Notes: generated by a model not told the origin, from the sequence alone. Counted from the stretch's first letter, positions 47,281 through 58,517 are shown. The stretch is 64,000 nucleotides of DNA from Myotis daubentonii (GCF_963259705.1 NC_081840.1:151464282-151528281); one strand, 5' to 3'. Numbers and translations are program-made.

Positions 47281-47366
47281 TTCTATCTTATTGACTGTGT
47301 GCTCTGCTCCTCTAGCCTCCGCAGCCAGCAGGGTCAATTTGCATATTACCATTTCATTATATAGGA

Positions 47367-47960
47367 GTGCGTGGCCAGCCTGGGTGAGGGGCTGATGACT
47401 GTTTTCAGGCTGGCCAAGCCCCCCAGCAGGGACCCTTACCCCATGAGGGTGTGGCTGGCCTGGGTGAGTGGCTGATGGCCGTTCGCAGGCTGGCCAAGCC
47501 CCCCATTGGGAACCTTCACCCCATGAGGGTGTGGCCAGCCTGGGTGAGGGGCTGATGGCCGTTCGCAGGCTGGCTAAGCCCCCCAGTGGGTACCCTCACC
47601 CCATGAGGGTGTGGCCAGCCTGAGTGAGGGGCTTATGGCTCTTTGCAGGCTGGCCACAACCCCCAGCCACCCAAGCTCCCAGTGGAGGCTGGCTGGAAGC
47701 AGGTATCTGGGATTTATTTGTCTTCTATAATTGAAACTTTGTTGCCATGAGGGAGGCCATAGCCAGCTCAGAGCAGGCAGGAAGCTTGGCTTCCTCCATT
47801 GCCTGGACAACCAAGCCTCCTGCTTGTTCCAGCTCCATGGCTGCTGGCTGCCATCTTGGTTGGGTTAATTTGCATATAGTCACTCTGATTGGCTGGTGGG
47901 CGTGGCTTAGGGCATAGCAAAGGTACGGTCAGTTAGAATCTTTGTCTTTATTAGTGTAGA
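47367..47960 (-). mobile_element. Helitron, 3'-truncated, with four ~78-bp tandem units
   Basis: The 5' end reads (minus) TCTACACTAATAAAGAC and ends at 47960. Four units of the type ggccagcctgggtgaggggc lie at 47371-47690. The 3' CTAG end is absent; the element is cut where the previous Helitron begins. Same family as 17490-18412. Confidence 0.75.
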
Positions 47961-48019
47961 TAATTTGCTCCTAAATAGCTGATATTTTGTCCTAATTCTT
48001 ATTTTCTGTTATATTTAAA

Positions 48020-48300
48020 CTAGTAACCCTGCGCATGAATCTGTGCGCCAGTAGCTCGGCAGTAGCTCACAGCCGCCCTACAGTAACTCTCCGTCCACTG
48101 CCCCACCCTCCTGTAGCTCCCCCCTCCCCTTTGGCCCCCCTTCATAGCTTGCTGCCCTGCCCCCTCCTGTAGCTCTCCATCCCTCACTTATAGTTTGCTG
48201 CCTCACCCTCCTGCTGACCCGTGATCCGGTTGTTATGTGGTTGGTCATTACGCTTCACGGCGTAACAACCATTTGCATAGTACATCTTCATTATATAGGA
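48020..48300 (-). mobile_element. Non-autonomous Helitron
   Basis: The 3' end CTAGTAACCCTGCGCATGAA with hairpin gcgcatgaatctgtgcgc; the 5' end cattatataggA. The interior has repeated ctgtagctc-like units. Confidence 0.82.
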
Positions 48301-48412
48301 TATTAAAATAATTCAAAATTTAAATGATGTAGATATGAATCATTTTTATCCAGATTGACATTTAGTTATTTTATTATCACTTGCTAAATATTGTTACATC
48401 CCCCCTTCTTTT

Positions 48413-48619
48413 TTTTCTTTTTTTTTAGAAAGTTTCTATATATACTTTTATTGTCTTTCCTGGCCTCCCCATTTCTTGCAAAGTTTGAATCTCCCTGGGA
48501 CTTGCTTGACTCCCAGAATATGGCGTGAGGGCTCTCAGATGTCAGTCAGCCATGGCCCCCTAGCTTCCTGCCGTGCACCATGTCGCCGCCTGAGCTGGAG
48601 CCACCCACGTCTACATTTT
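48413..48619 (-). pseudogene. Short retrocopy, parent unrecognised
   Basis: Flanked by a 10-bp duplication cccttctttt (48403-48412, 48620-48629). On the minus strand it ends caataaaag ... ctaaaaaaaa, that is, a poly(A) signal and an A-rich tail. The 5' part is GC-rich with ATG GTG CAC GGC AGG AAG (MVHGRKLGGHG then stop). I do not recognise the source mRNA. Confidence 0.6.
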
Positions 48620-48759
48620 CCCTTCTTTTATAATGCTTACCTTTTGCATTTAGATTTCTTGCTTATTAGGACCTATTTCTAGATATTTTGATCTTTTGTA
48701 TTTTTCTTTTGTTTTGTTCTTTTGTTTGAATTTTTTAGTCTGGAGCTGAACATGCAACA

Positions 48760-49070
48760 TCTTCAAGGTATGCCAGTGTACCAAACATTAAGGAATGTTT
48801 GGATGTTAACTAGACTTACTGTGGTGATCATTTTGCAATATATACAAATATTGAATAATTATGCTGTACACTTGAAACTAATATATGTCAATTGTATCTC
48901 AAAAAATAAGTTTTTAAAATAGAAATTAAGAAATTCTGGTAATTGCACTATTTTGTGTAAGATAATAAAATTAGGAGAAGTTGGTAAAGGATATATGGGA
49001 ACTTTACTATTTTTGTAACTCTTCTGCAAGTCCAGAACTAATTTAAAATAAAAGATTTTATAAAATTGCA
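48760..49070 (+). repeat. L1M 3' end fragment(s), sense
   Basis: Sense L1 tail text (ggatgttaactagacttac, gtacacttgaaactaatat, ggtaaaggatatatgggaac). Confidence 0.65.
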
Positions 49071-49827
49071 TTGAAATTTTCTGTTACTCATGAATATATT
49101 CAAGCATTTATCGATTACCAATATTATGCAAGGCACTGTCTAATATAATTTGTCATCTCCCAGTGGTGGCACATTTCCTGGGTGCAACTCTAGATAGGTC
49201 AGCAAATCAGTTCTGTGATTGGAAGGCCTTAAAGGGAAGTAAATAATACCTATTTAAAAAACATTTAAATGTAACAACTATTTAAAATAATGTATACATG
49301 TTCTTAGCCTCTTTAATGGATGTTAGATCACTTACTCTTTATTCAAATTTTCCTAAACTCAGACTTTTCATTCAGAAAACAAAACCCCTTAATTCAGAGC
49401 TGTTACATTCCCAGGCTGAAACAGTTCTAGGAGGAGCCACTTTTTGGTGTTGATGGAGTTTTCATGTTTTTTAGAACTAATCCTTCATCCATACCCTCTC
49501 CGTATATATCCTGTTCTTGTGAAAAGGGCTCCCTGAGTCCATCCTGAATCATTCCTCATGAACATCTTTGTGGTCGTTCATGGGCCAAGGGCCAGAATAA
49601 ATTGGTTTAGCTGACTTCAGTTCTCTCTGAACTAAGGAAAGTTGAGCCCAACATGCTACCTCTAAAGAGCAAGTAAAGCTCTTTTTCAATTGTCTTTACT
49701 CCATGCTGTACAGATGTTGGAATGCACAGTAGATAGAAAGACCCATCTGTATGGTGAAATGCAGTGGATAAAAATATAACAAGGAATAATAGAATGTATT
49801 GCCATTTTTGTTTAAAAAACAGACAGA

Positions 49828-50244
49828 CAGCCCAGCCATTGTGGCTCAGTGTTGAGTGTCAACCTATGAACCAGGAGGTCACAGTTTGATTCCCAGTCAG
49901 AGCACATGTCTGGTTGGGTTATGGGCTTCATCCCCAATAGGAGGCAGCTGATCAATGATTCCCTTTCATTATTGATGTTTCTATCTCTCTCCCTCTCTAA
50001 TTCAGGAGTCGGGAACCTTTTTTTTGCCAAGGCCATTTGGATATTTATAACATCATTCACTTAATATAAATTTATGTTGGTATGAAAAAAGCTCTTAGAT
50101 TTATTGAATTTCGAGTCCTGCCTGCGGTTCCCTTGGCAGGGCTAGACCAAATGATTTCATGGGCCTTCTACGGCCCAAAGGGCAGACATTCCCTATCCCT
50201 GCTCTAAATCAATCAAAATACATTCTTGGGTGAGGATAAAAAAA
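49828..50244 (+). repeat. Ves SINE split by a hAT MITE
   Basis: Head ccagccattgtggctcagtg, linker ending cctctctaa at 50000, and tail atcaatcaaaatacattc resuming at 50207. The hAT lies in between. Confidence 0.82.
50003..50201. mobile_element. hAT MITE inside a Ves SINE
   Basis: Ends caggagtcgggaacc and ...ccctatccctg, with an 8-bp duplication CTCTAATT/CTCTAAAT (49995-50002, 50202-50209). Confidence 0.85.
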
Positions 50245-50259
50245 AAAAAAGGAAGGACA

Positions 50260-50700
50260 ATTGTAATAGACTCACTTAAACAGACAATAGACTTAACTTA
50301 GACAAACTTAAAACTAATAAAAAAGTTTAGCAAGGTTTCTGAATATATACCAGCAACCAGAAAATATTATATAAAATAAAATCCCCTTTTCAAAGGACTA
50401 AAAAATATGCCATATCTAGAAAAACTCCAAAGATAGGCAAGAATTTTATGGAGAAACATTTTTTAAAAATTATTGAGGACATAGAGGAAAATACAAATAA
50501 ATGAACAAATGTACCAAGTTCATCAGTGGAAAGACAATATTATAATGATATTTATTTTCTAACCCAAATATCAACAAACTGATGCTAAAATAATTATGGG
50601 TGAGTAAAAGCCCAAGAAGAGTCAAAGGTGAGTGTGAAAAAATTGGCAAGCATATGTGAGAGAAAGGAACTTCCATACATTGCTGGTTGGATGGTGTAAA
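50260..50700 (+). repeat. Possible old L1 fragment, sense
   Basis: A-rich text with L1 ORF2-like strings (gtttagcaaggtttctgaat, acttccatacattgctggttgg). Weak. Confidence 0.4.
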
Positions 50701-50916
50701 TGGTAGTTACTTTTTAAAAGTAAAAATAATATTTATCTAATAGATGCACAAACAAAATCCTTAAGGGCATACCGTGAAAAAATGTTTTCTTCCTACATGT
50801 CTGCTGAACTACTCAGTTCTCCTCGGACAGTTCCTGGAATATAACTCTTGAACTCTTGTGCATATACAGAGATAATTACATAATGCTTTTCAGAAATTAT
50901 ACCCTTTTATATACAA

Positions 50917-51260
50917 CTAGAGGCCTGGTTCACAACATTCATGCACTGGGGTCGAGGGGGAGGGGCCGCGGGGTGGGTCCCTCAGCCCAGCCTGCGCCCT
51001 TTAGCAGTCCAGGAGCCCTTGGGGATATCCGACTGATAGACATCCTTAGCATTGCTGCGGAGGTAGGAGAGGCTCCCGTACTGTGCTCGCCAGCCGTCAT
51101 CCAGTTTGTGGCTGAGCAGTGCTCCCCCTGTGGGAGCACACTGACCACCAGGCGTCAGCACCTGTGTTGAGCATCTGCCCCCTGGTGATCAGTGAATGTC
51201 ATAGCGACCAGTTGTTCTGCCATTCGGTCAATTTGCATATTACCCTTTTATTATATAGGA
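50917..51260 (-). mobile_element. Non-autonomous Helitron
   Basis: CTAGAGGCCTGGTTCAC at the 3' end; ttttattatataggA at the 5' end; core ccccctggtgatcagtg. Confidence 0.88.
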
Positions 51261-51620
51261 TATTTTTTCACTGATTTTTTAAAATTGAGGTATAATTGAC
51301 AAATAACTTCATATTAGTTTCAGGTGTACAACATAATGATTCAGTATTTGTATATATTGCAAAATCATCATCACAATAAGTTGATAACATTCGTCACCAT
51401 ACATCGTGTTTGTGATGAGGAATTTTAATCTATTCTCTTACCAACTTTAAAATATGCAATATGGGATTATTAGCAGTAGTCTCCATGCTGTATATTACAT
51501 CCCAATGAGTTATTTTATAGCTGAACGTTTGTACCTTTTGACACTCATCATTCATTTTACCCCTTCTACCCTCCCTACCTCTGGCAACCACCAATCTTTT
51601 CTCTATATCTTTGAGCTTTA

Positions 51621-51780
51621 CCTCCCTCCCTCCCTGCCTGCCTCCCTGCCTGCCTGCCTCCCTGCCTGCCTCCCTCCCTCCCTCCCTTCCTTCCTTCCTT
51701 CCTTCCTTCCTTCCTTCCTTCCTTCCTTCCTTCCTTCCTTCCTTCCCTCCCTCCTTCCTTCCTCCTTCCCTCCCTCCCCA
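51621..51780. repeat. Long pyrimidine tract (CCTT/CCTG/CCTC)n
   Basis: About 160 bp of almost pure C/T on the + strand, with a (TTCC)n centre and CCTG-interrupted left side, inside the L1 3'UTR. The open frames on both strands are artefacts of the repeat. Confidence 0.92.
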
Positions 51781-51940
51781 AGATTCCACATATGTATAAG
51801 TGGGAATGTGGTATTTGTCTTTCTCTAACTTATTATAATTGCCTCTAGGTCATCCATGTTGTTGCAAATGGCAAGATTTCCTTCATTTTTATGGATGAGT
51901 AAAAATGCACATTTTTATGGATGAGTAAAAATGAGTAAAA

Positions 51941-52009
51941 ATGCACATCATAGCGACTGGTCGTTCCACTGTTAGGTTGATTTGCATATTAGCCTTTTAT
52001 TATATAGGA
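51941..52009 (-). mobile_element. Helitron 5'-end fragment
   Basis: Only the 5' terminal ~69 bp is present (ctgttaggttgatttgcata ... attatataggA). The 3' side joins a small duplicated AT-rich segment (atttttatggatgagtaaaaatg twice, 51885-51930). Confidence 0.75.
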
Positions 52010-52135
52010 TACAAACACTATATTTTCCTTATTCATTTATTAATCAATGGACACTTCTGTTTCCTTATCTTGGCTATTGTAAGTAATGCCACAATGAACA
52101 TGGGGTGCATGTATCTTTTTAAATTAGTATTTTCT

Positions 52136-52138
<3 letters not shown>

Positions 52139-52176
<38 letters not shown>
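52139..52176. repeat. (TC)n microsatellite
   Basis: About 19 TC units within the old L1. Confidence 0.92.
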
Positions 52177-52179
<3 letters not shown>

Positions 52180-52553
52180 ACCTAGAAGTGGAATTGCTGG
52201 ATCATATGGTAGTTCTGTTTTTAATTTTTTGAGGATCCTCCATACTGTTTCCATAGTGGCTGCACCAGTTTGCATTCCCATTCACAGTGCACAAGAGCTC
52301 TCTTTTCTCTACATCCTTGCTAAGACTTATTGTCCTGTCTTTTTGATGATAGATGTTTGAATAGGTGTGAGGTAATATCTTTTGTGGTTTTGATGATGAT
52401 TTCCCTGATGATTAGTGATGTTGAAAATCTTTTCACATACCTATTGGCCATTTCTATGTCGTCTTTGGGAAAATATCTATTCAGATCTTCTGTCCCTTTC
52501 TAAAACCAGATTGTTGTTTTTTGCTATTGAGTTGTATGAATTCTCTTTATATA

Positions 52554-52849
52554 TCTATAATAATAAAAGCATAATATGCTAGTTAGACCGGACAGCTGAA
52601 TGACCTTCTGGACATCATTCCAGATGTCCTTCTGGACGAAGCTGCCACGGCGGGGGCCGAGGCAGAGGTCATTAGGGGCAATCAGGCAGGCAGGCGAGCG
52701 GTTAGGAGGCAGCGGTCCCGGATTGCCCCAGGACTATCGGACATCCCCCAAGAGGCCCCAGATTGCGAGAGGGTGCAGGCTGGGCCAAGGGACACTCTCA
52801 CCACCCCCCCTCCACCCCTATGCATGAATTTTGTGCACCAGGCCTCTAG
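52554..52849 (+). mobile_element. Non-autonomous Helitron
   Basis: It starts TCTATAATAATAAAAGC and ends GGCCTCTAG after gcatgaattttgtgcacc. Confidence 0.88.
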
Positions 52850-52981
52850 TTTTGAATATTAGCCCTGGTGCCATGATTTTTCAAACATAACATATCTTGG
52901 ACTATATCATCATAACATTTATAATACTGCTCCATTTCTTAAATTATTATGTAATAATTCCTGGTATGCTTATATTATAAA

Positions 52982-53364
52982 CTAGAGGTCTGGTGCACAA
53001 TTTATGCACTCAAGGGGTTCCCTCAGCCTGGCCTGTGCTCTCTCACAGTCCAGGAGCCCTTGAGGGATGTCTGATTGAAGGATTAGGCCCACGCCACCCC
53101 AGGGAGAGTGGGCCTAAGCCTCAGTTGTACATCCTCAGTGCTGCTGCAGAGGTGGGAGAGGCTCCTGCCACTGCTGCTGTGCTTGCCATCTGTGAGCTTG
53201 GCTCAGGGCTTCTGGCTGAACGGCGCTACCCCTGTGGGAGTGTACTGACTACCTGGGGGCAGCTCCTACATTGAGCATCTGCCCCCTGGTGGTCAGTGCA
53301 TATCACAGCGACTGGTCATTCCACCATTTGGTTGATTTGCATATTAGCCTTTTATTATATAGGA
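52982..53364 (-). mobile_element. Non-autonomous Helitron
   Basis: CTAGAGGTCTGGTGCAC at the 3' end; gccttttattatataggA at the 5' end; core ccccctggtggtcagtg. Confidence 0.9.
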
Positions 53365-56337
53365 TTAGCCAGCCTCCTAAGATGCATGTTTAGATTGTTT
53401 CTAATCTTTTTTTGCTAGCAACAATGTTAAAATGAATTTCCTACCTTGTCTATTATTTCACGTGTCTAAGTATATCTATAGGGTGAATATCTAGGAGAGG
53501 AATTGTTATATTACCACACTTTCCTCTATAGAAGTAGTACTAAATTACATCTCACCAGTGATGTAGTTCCAATCAAGCTCAATCCTCCAGTAAATCTGAC
53601 ATTTATTTGTGGGTACAGACTAGGGTAAGGTTCCATCTCTATTTTTTTCAAGTTAGCGAGCTCCATGTCCCAATTTTCATGAGTTGATTAATCAGTCTTT
53701 TCACCCACAATTTGAAATTCCACTTTTATTATAATTCATTTGTATATTTGGGTCTCTTCCTAAGTTTTATGTTTTGTTCCATTGCTCTGTTCTCTGTGCA
53801 CTAGTTCCACAATATTTTAATTACTTTGGTACTATAATGTTTTTCAATATGATATTACGCATAAAGAATTGTCTTGGGAAGTTCTTGTTGAATTCTCTAG
53901 AGAACTTTAGAATCAACTTGCTTACTTTGTGGTGGTATTTACTTAATCTTACAGGCAATTGAATTTTGTTGTTTTTCATCCAAATACAGGTATGTCTTTA
54001 CATTTGTTTATTTTCTTTTGTGTCAGAATTTCAGATTTTTCTTCACACAGATTGTGTCATTTCTTCTATTTTTTACTGCATCTTTTATTTTTCTTACTGC
54101 GTTTGTAGATGATTGGGGTCTTGTCTTATTTTAAACCTCCTAATTAATTTATTTATTTGTATACATGAATGTTGTTAATTTTTACTATGTTAGCTTGTAC
54201 CCAAATAATTGACTAAATTATTTGATTATTTAAAATAGCATATCAGCTGATTTTCTTGGGTTTTCTTGATATGTGATCTGAAAATAATGATAATTTTAAC
54301 TTCTAAACAAATTTTATGCCCCATTTCTTTCTCTATTTTACCTATGTTGGTTACCTTTGTTAGAGTGTTAAAAGACATCTTTAAATATTCCTGATCAGTT
54401 AAGAAAGTATTGTTTACGCATTCCTATTTGTTAGAGGCTGGATGTTAAATTTTACCAAATGCCTTCTCCATTTGTATAGAAATCTTCATGATTTCTCACT
54501 TCTGATATATTAATGAGATGAATTATATTTCTAGATTTTTTTTAATAAGTATTCCTAGAAATCCTGAAACTAAACATTCGGTTATGGTATATATTCTTTT
54601 GATAATTGAATGTATTAACATTTATTAATTTATGTTCATATTTAACATTGTACTGTACACTTAAATACTTCATTTAGTATTTTTTATACCAGCATTCCTA
54701 TGGGACACTAGTTTTCTTTTTCTGTGCCTTTTTTGTGAGTTTTTCTTAGCACTATCATGCTAGGTCCTTTGCTTTCCTTCTTTACTATGTATTGGAAGAG
54801 TTTAAATCACATTGGAGTTGTCTGGTCATTAAAAGTTTGATAGAATTACCTTGTGAATATGTTCCTACCTTGAGTTTTTCTGTGAAAGCTCTTTGTCAAC
54901 ATCCTCTGTTTCTTTGGAAATTGTCCTTTTTCAGTGTTCTATTTTTTTCTGTGGGCAAGCTTTGGTCATTTATTTTTTCCTAGAAAATCATATTTCTGCA
55001 CAGAATTTAACATAGTAGTTGCTTATGACTAGTATTTTAATTTCCTTTTTATATATGATGTGTTATACATTTCTTAGTTTTATGTTTTTGTGTTTTGTTT
55101 CTTCATTGTTGATTAGGTTAGCTAATGATATCTCTAAATCTTCCCTAAGAAGGACCTCTTGGATTAATATTGTTAGTTCTGTAATTTTTGCTCTTTAACT
55201 AGCACTGCTTTAGCGTTTTAATTATTGTTTTTGTAATTTAAAAAAATCTTTTTGATTCAATGGTTTATGTGAGTTTTCTGGTTTTTTTATTAATATCTGA
55301 TTTTATTTCATGGTGACTAGCAAATGTCTATTACTTTAGGAAATCTATTAAGGTCGTTTTATAGCTGACTTTATGCACCATTTTAATGACTGTTTCTTGG
55401 ATTTATTGAAGATACTTTTGGTGTTTTAGTATAAATTCAACTAGATCTGTTTTCTTAATTAATAAACTTAACTAAAGCTCTCCTTTATCCATACTTAATT
55501 TTGTTCACTTAATGTTTTTGTGAACTGAGAGAAGTGAATTAAAGTCTCATAATCCTATATTCCTGTCAGTATTCTCTTTATTTATTACAGGCTTTGCTTT
55601 AAAACTGTCTATGCCCTACGTGCCTTTTTAAAAAATAATACTTTTTTCCTACTTGCAGTGTTGATCCCTGCTTCATTTGGGTTGTATTTTTATGATATGC
55701 CTTTGCCCATTCTTCTTCAGTATTTCTGTCACTATAACTGTGTCTCTTGTAGATGGTGAAATTTTTGTTTTGTGATTCAGTATGTTTTTAATTATTGAGT
55801 TTGACCAATTTGTATTTATTAAAAAAACAAATTTACTTGGTTTTGGTCCTCTCATATTTAATATGCTGCTGTTTTTTTGTTTTGTTTTGTTTTTATTTTA
55901 CTACATAATGTGTTTTTTTGTGGGTTTCTTCAGATAATTTGGAAGGTTTGAATTTTTGTTCTAAAGGCTGTCTTTATAAGTTTGTATAGTATACTTAATT
56001 CCTATGATAATGTCTATTGGCTCCCTACAGTGAACAGAGAGGATATTAGCACATTTTCATTTTGGCTTAATTCCTTTCCCCACATTCGAAACTTCAATTG
56101 ATTATTTTTGTTAGTGTTGATCTTTATCAAAATATACATGTGATTTATCACCTTAGACTATTAGCAAAGGTGACAGTCAGTATTTGTGGATTAACTTCAC
56201 CTTCATCTTCTGGTCCCATTTGTTATTACTGCAAATCTGGTTTGTCAGGGCCACTGTTTGGTTCACCGTAATTCCTTGTCTCTTTCTTCTCAGCCCTTCA
56301 GTTAACTGCATTTGTAGAGAAACCAGACACTTTATTA

Positions 56338-56615
56338 TCTATATATATAAAAGGCTAATATGCAAAGTGTCCCTTGGGAGTTTGACCAGGAGACCGGGAA
56401 TTTGATCACTTGCTATGACGCGTGCTGACCACCGGGCGGGGGAGGGAGGAGCGGCACGCTGACCACCAGGGGGGTGGTGCGGAACAAAGAAAGGCCCCAG
56501 CCGACAGCGCGGAAGGATGGCCCTTGCTGGCAGCTGGTAGGCCCTGATCGTCCCTGATTGCTGGCCAGGCTTAGGGACCCTACCTGTGCACAAATTTCGT
56601 GTACTGGGTCTCTAG
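56338..56615 (+). mobile_element. Non-autonomous Helitron
   Basis: It starts TCTATATATATAAAAGGC and ends GTCTCTAG after gtgcacaaatttcgtgtac. Internal deletion makes it 278 bp. Confidence 0.88.
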
Positions 56616-57320
56616 TCTTCTATAAACTGCAAACACAGAATGCTTGCCATTGATGGGGCTTACTGCTTTTTCGTTGTTGAAATTTGTCCTCTGAGTTTAT
56701 AAGGTTCTTCAGTGATGATTTGTGTGGAATGCTGATATATAAATGACTGATAAATTGATACAAATTCTTGTCCTACTTAATTTTCTCGAGAAGTGTAGGT
56801 GTTGACCCCGCCCAGGTTTACCAACTTGGAATGTTTCTCTGGCCTGATTTGTGTCATGGTGTTTTTGTTTCTGTATCCCCAACAGACTCTGATGTCCAGT
56901 AATTACTGGTAGAGGGTTTGATTGCCAGGGAATGGAATCTATAACATTTTATTTCCTTAAAATAAAATACACACATAAAAAAGATATGAAGCAAATACAT
57001 CAGAATGTTAACATGAGTTTAGTATAATTGGTGGATACAAGGGAATCTCCAGTATCTCCAGTATTATTCTCTGTGGTCTGAGGTATATTTGAAATATTAC
57101 TTTATTTTTACATTTTAAAAAATGACACGTAACTGTAAAGCAGGGAGAGCTTGTATGCTTTAGTGATCCAGTCCAGAATATAATTTATTGAAAACTAGTT
57201 TTTGCTTTATTAATCACAACATGCATTGTTTTCTTTAGATGTTGAGAACCACTCATGTAATTTCTATGTTTTGCTTGGCATAATTTCCTAAGTTTTGAAT
57301 AAAAGCATTTTATATTCTAA

Positions 57321-58517
57321 CTAGGGGCCCGGTGCACGAAATTCGTGCACTGGGTGTGTGTCGGGGGGTGGGGGGGAGTGTCCCTCAGCCCAGCCTGCCC
57401 CCTCTCACATACTGGGAGCCCTCAGGCATTGACCCCCATCACCCTCCAATCGCAGGATCGGCCCCTTGCCCAGGCCTGATGCCTCTGACAGAGGCGTCAG
57501 GCCTGGGCAGGGGACCCTCATTTCCCCCCATCACTGGTTCTGCCCCCAGCCCAGGCCTGATGCCTTGGCCAGAGGCGTAGACCCCCATCACCCTCCGATC
57601 GCCTGATCGGCCCCTTGCCCAGGCCTGACGCCTCCACCAGAGGTGTCAGGCTTGGACAGGGGACCCCCATCTCCCCCTGATCACTGGCTCTGGCCCCCAC
57701 CCAGGCCTGAGGCCTCTGGCCCAGGAATCATGCCTGGGCAGGGGACCCCCATCTCCCTCTGATCGCTTGCTCCACCCCCCGCCCAAGCCTGACGCCTCTG
57801 ACCCAGGCTTCAGGCCTGGGCAAGGGGACCATCATATCCCCCCAATCCCCAGCCCGCCCCCCGCCCAGGCCTGATGCCTCGGCCAGAGGAGTTGACCCTC
57901 ATCACCCTCCGATCACCAATCACCGGATCGGCTGCTTGACCAGGCCTGAGGCCTCTGGCAGAGGTGTCAGGCCTGGGCAGGGTACCCCCAGCTCCCCGTG
58001 GTTGCAGGCTCCGCCCCTGCCCAGGCCTAACGCCTCTGGCCTAGGCGTCCGGCTCGGGCAGCGGGGACCCGCAGCTGCAGCGGCCCCGCGATCGTGGGCT
58101 TCGCTTTAGGCCCAGGCAAGGGACCCCTAGCTCCTGGGACTGCCAGCTTCGACTGTGCCCAGCTCCCATTGCTGGCTCCACCCCTACTTCCTGCTATCAC
58201 TGGCCAGGGCGGAAAAGGCACCTGATTCTCCGATCATGGCTGGGGGGCAGGGCAAAGGCGGCCCCAGGGCCGCCTTTGCCCTGCCCCCCAGCTCTTAGCT
58301 CCCCCCTGGGTTTCTGATCACTGTCAGTGGCAGGGGGCTTCTTCCTGCTTTCCCTTTCGCCTCCCTGCATTGTGCCTACATATGCAAATTAACCGCCATC
58401 TTGTTGGCAGTTAACTGCCAATCTTAGTTGGCAGTTAATTTGCATATAGCCTTGATTAGCCAATGAAAAGGGTATCGTCGTACGCCAATTACCATTTTTC
58501 TCTTTTATTAGATAGGA
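57321..58517 (-). mobile_element. Long non-autonomous Helitron rich in inverted repeats
   Basis: 3' end CTAGGGGCCCGGTGCACG with a perfect 9-bp-arm hairpin at 57332-57350; 5' end ttttattagataggA at 58517. From about 57420 to 58080 a roughly 90-110-bp unit recurs, each with caggcctga...tcaggcctg inverted arms. 58240-58291 is an inverted repeat with 24-bp perfect arms and a 4-nt loop. The 5' region has paired gttggcagttaa copies. 1197 bp, no helicase coding. Confidence 0.9.
58240..58291. repeat. Perfect 24-bp-arm inverted repeat
   Basis: The arms begin ctggggggcaggg and end accordingly at 58291; the loop is ccag. It could form a strong cruciform or RNA hairpin. Internal to the Helitron. Confidence 0.95.

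Larger units (their letters stand above)
44960..47329 (-). mobile_element. HAL1 (half-L1) copy 2 with intact ORF1
   Basis: A 2370-bp insertion with an exact 18-bp duplication agggtcaatttgcatatt at 44942-44959 and 47330-47347. Minus-strand order: about 49 bp of extra 5' sequence (47281-47329), L1-type 5' end with a YY1-like AAGATGG (47268-47274), 5'UTR, ORF1, 3'UTR, AATAAAG, an A-run, then an extra tail resembling the end of a Ves SINE (44960-44985). No ORF2. It is closely similar to copy 1 at 5461-7808 across its length. Confidence 0.9.
44520..47366 (-). mobile_element. Non-autonomous Helitron split by a HAL1
   Basis: The 3' end CTAGAGGCCTGGTGCAC is at 44520; the 5' end cattatataggA ends at 47366. 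The two halves (44520-44959 and 47330-47366) share the 18-bp duplication created by the HAL1 insertion. Confidence 0.88.
51263..56330 (-). repeat. Old, nearly full-length L1M, split by Helitrons
   Basis: Antisense L1 from 3'UTR (ttgaggtataattgacaaat) through ORF2 (gatcatatggtagttctg at 52200) to EN-type sequence near 55700-55860 and beyond. The segments 51263-51940, 52010-52553, 52850-52981 and 53365-56337 are collinear around Helitron insertions. No intact frame; the 5' boundary is approximate. Confidence 0.6.

Noticed and set aside
46803..47294. 163-codon plus-strand frame
   Set aside because: Antisense to the HAL1 5'UTR; no homology recognised, and it is open because the UTR is GC-rich.
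51430..51828. Open frames of 119-124 codons with Lys/Glu/Arg/Gly or Leu/Pro/Ser repeats
   Set aside because: These are translations of the TTCC-type simple repeat, not genes.
53774..54983. Short open frames in AT-rich sequence
   Set aside because: They are in an old L1M read on the opposite strand and have no conserved domains.
57332..58221. Proline/glycine-rich open frames
   Set aside because: They lie in tandem units of the GC-rich Helitron; no homology, and both strands are open.
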